This document shows, piece by piece, positions 62,795 to 64,000 of a stretch of DNA of 64,000 nucleotides (position 1 is the stretch's first letter; every line of letters begins with the position of its first letter). Below the pieces are notes generated by a model that did not search any database, was not told the DNA's origin, and was given only the letters and a program-made list of their open reading frames with translations. A program made the translations under genes and the position numbers. This stretch comes from Limnephilus marmoratus (lineage: Eukaryota > Arthropoda > Insecta > Trichoptera > Limnephilidae): the NCBI GenBank assembly GCA_917880885.1, contig OU862910.1, positions 11,048,710 through 11,112,709 on the forward strand, read 5' to 3'.

Positions 62795-63466
62795 ATAACC
62801 CTAAGTGACCAGCTCAGGTATGGGGGCTCCATCGAAGCCAGAGTAAAGCTAGCCTCCCAAAAACTGGGCGTACTGTACAGGGCCCGCAGATACTTTAATA
62901 GTACACAACTGCTAACCTTGTACAAATCACAAGTACGCCCCATGGTTGAATTTGGCAGCCATCTCTGGTCTGGAGCTCCAAAATACCTGAAAAATACCCT
63001 CGACTCTGTGCAGAAACGGGCGGTCCGTTTGATAGATTCTCCCATCTTAACAGACGGATTGCAATCTTTAGAGCACAGGCGTCGGGTGGGAATGCTATCC
63101 TTGTTCTACCGGTATTACAATGGAAGATGCTCTGAGGAACTAGCATCATTGATCCCTTTGGCACCGGTGCATAGTCGGGAAACACGCCTAACGCGTGCCC
63201 AACATTTGTACACGGTTGACATTTGTCACATGAGAACGGGTCGTTTCTTTGACTCGTTCTTGTGTTCAACAGCTCGGCTGTGGAATGATTTGCCGGCCTC
63301 TGTGTTTCCTCCTTCCTACAACATGGGTCTCTTCAAGACCAATGTTCATTCCTTCCTCTCCTCAAAACGACCCTCTACACAGCATCCCAGATGACATAGG
63401 CCCTGAGGGAAATTATTTTCCTCAGGGCCTCCTGTGTGGAGTTAATGTAAAAAAAAAAAAATCCAA
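62795..63466 (+). mobile_element. LINE 3' end sharing its tail with SINE family 1
   Basis: A frame running to TGA at 63394 encodes 'LSDQLRYGGSIEARVKLASQ', 'LYRARRYFNSTQLLTLYKSQ', 'VRPMVEFGSHLWSGAPKYLK', 'LDSVQKRAVRLID', 'LEHRRRVGMLSLFYRYYNGR' and 'STARLWNDLPASVFPPSYNM'. This is the thumb and C-terminus of a Jockey/CR1-type LINE. No stop interrupts about 190 codons, so the insertion is fairly recent. The 3' untranslated region (63364-63466) has 'CCCTCTACACAGCATCCC', the stem-loop GGCCCTGAGG/CCTCAGGGCC around 'GAAATTATTTT', 'TCCTGTGTGGAG' and a poly(A) run, almost identical to the end of SINE family 1. Confidence 0.92.
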
Positions 63467-64000
63467 CACGGATGAAGCACGATTTTTATTATTTCCGCAT
63501 TGAGAGGGGAAACAGATAACTGGAGCAATTATTTTCGAATGGTCAGCATATCGTATAGTCAATTTCTGTATTATGGATCAATATGGATTGGATTACGCTA
63601 TACATAATAGACACAAACATGCGAAACTATTGAAGAGTTCAAAGAGCTCCGCGAGGAAATCACGGGAGCATTGCAGCAAAGCCGGTGACAAACAAAATTT
63701 GGAAAAATAATAAATTAACCGGAAAGCAAACGGTAAGTAAAGAGTGAACTAAGAGAAAAATGAACGTGAAGTTGTTACATGTGCTTACCATGCTCCATTT
63801 AGTCGTAGCAGATCGCGTAAAATAATGCATTTCAAACGTTTTACAGTTTATGCGCTCCGTTTTACTTGATAGGATTTGTCGAATCCGATAAAACGTGCGG
63901 TGAAACGTAGCGTGTAAAACAGCCATACAGAAAGAAAGTTTGGAACGGATCTCTCAGCAGCAGAGACATAAAAAAACGTTATATGTGTGATCAATTTGTC
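63467..64000. other. Unassigned spacer to window end
   Basis: The minus-strand frame 63660-63926 (88 codons) has no recognised domain. Confidence 0.35.

Noticed and set aside
1..64000. CRISPR array, bacterial operon or phage structure
   Set aside because: There are no evenly spaced identical repeats and no dense coding; base composition and retroelements point to an insect nuclear genome.

Overview
This window looks like intergenic or intronic DNA from an insect nuclear genome, most likely a butterfly or moth. It is AT-rich and full of poly(A) and poly(T) runs. It is packed with transposable elements typical of Lepidoptera: Helitrons ending in CTAG, mariners, tRNA-headed SINEs, many 5'-truncated LINEs and a Penelope-like element. 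I found no convincing cellular protein-coding gene. Every recognisable coding stretch is a transposase, reverse-transcriptase or endonuclease remnant.

Layout. 1-9.9 kb: a LINE end, two head-to-head tRNA-SINEs, a CCAAT-containing GC-rich stretch, a composite MITE, a Harbinger-like MITE, a Penelope-like GIY-YIG fragment followed by a hammerhead ribozyme, and an internally deleted mariner. 9.9-20.7 kb: nested SINEs, a 1-kb Helitron with a paralogous empty site nearby, LINE pieces, a second hammerhead, and a Harbinger MITE inside a foldback. 20.7-28.8 kb: foldback elements, a small Helitron carrying a heat-shock-type promoter, a full-length but broken mariner abutting a SINE and a tRNA-Leu-like element, and a third hammerhead. 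28.8-41 kb: LINE fragments, a TIR element, a tRNA-like palindrome with a 15-bp target duplication, and a full-length tRNA-SINE. 41-54 kb: a hAT MITE with an 8-bp duplication, LINE ends, a near-perfect 74-nt hairpin and another Helitron. 54-64 kb: SINEs, three more hammerheads, three LINE ends with open reading frames, and a transposase tail.

Four systems stand out. (1) At least six sequences match the minimal hammerhead ribozyme: CUGANGA core, a hairpin, GAAA and a very short stem III. One lies just downstream of a Penelope-like GIY-YIG coding remnant, and several sit in head-to-head palindromes; a larger, more degenerate group shares the GAAACAGCTGT half. (2) A 390-bp Helitron (22963-23352) carries about twelve heat-shock-element units on a 5-bp grid, a TATA box and a TCAGT initiator pointing out of its 3' end. 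(3) A SINE family shares a 3' stem-loop with a LINE end in the same window, which suggests that the LINE mobilises it. (4) tRNA-like palindromic elements have an A box resembling bacterial tRNA-Leu.

All boundaries come from reading the sequence by eye and comparing copies within the window. No database search was run, and family names below clade level are tentative.
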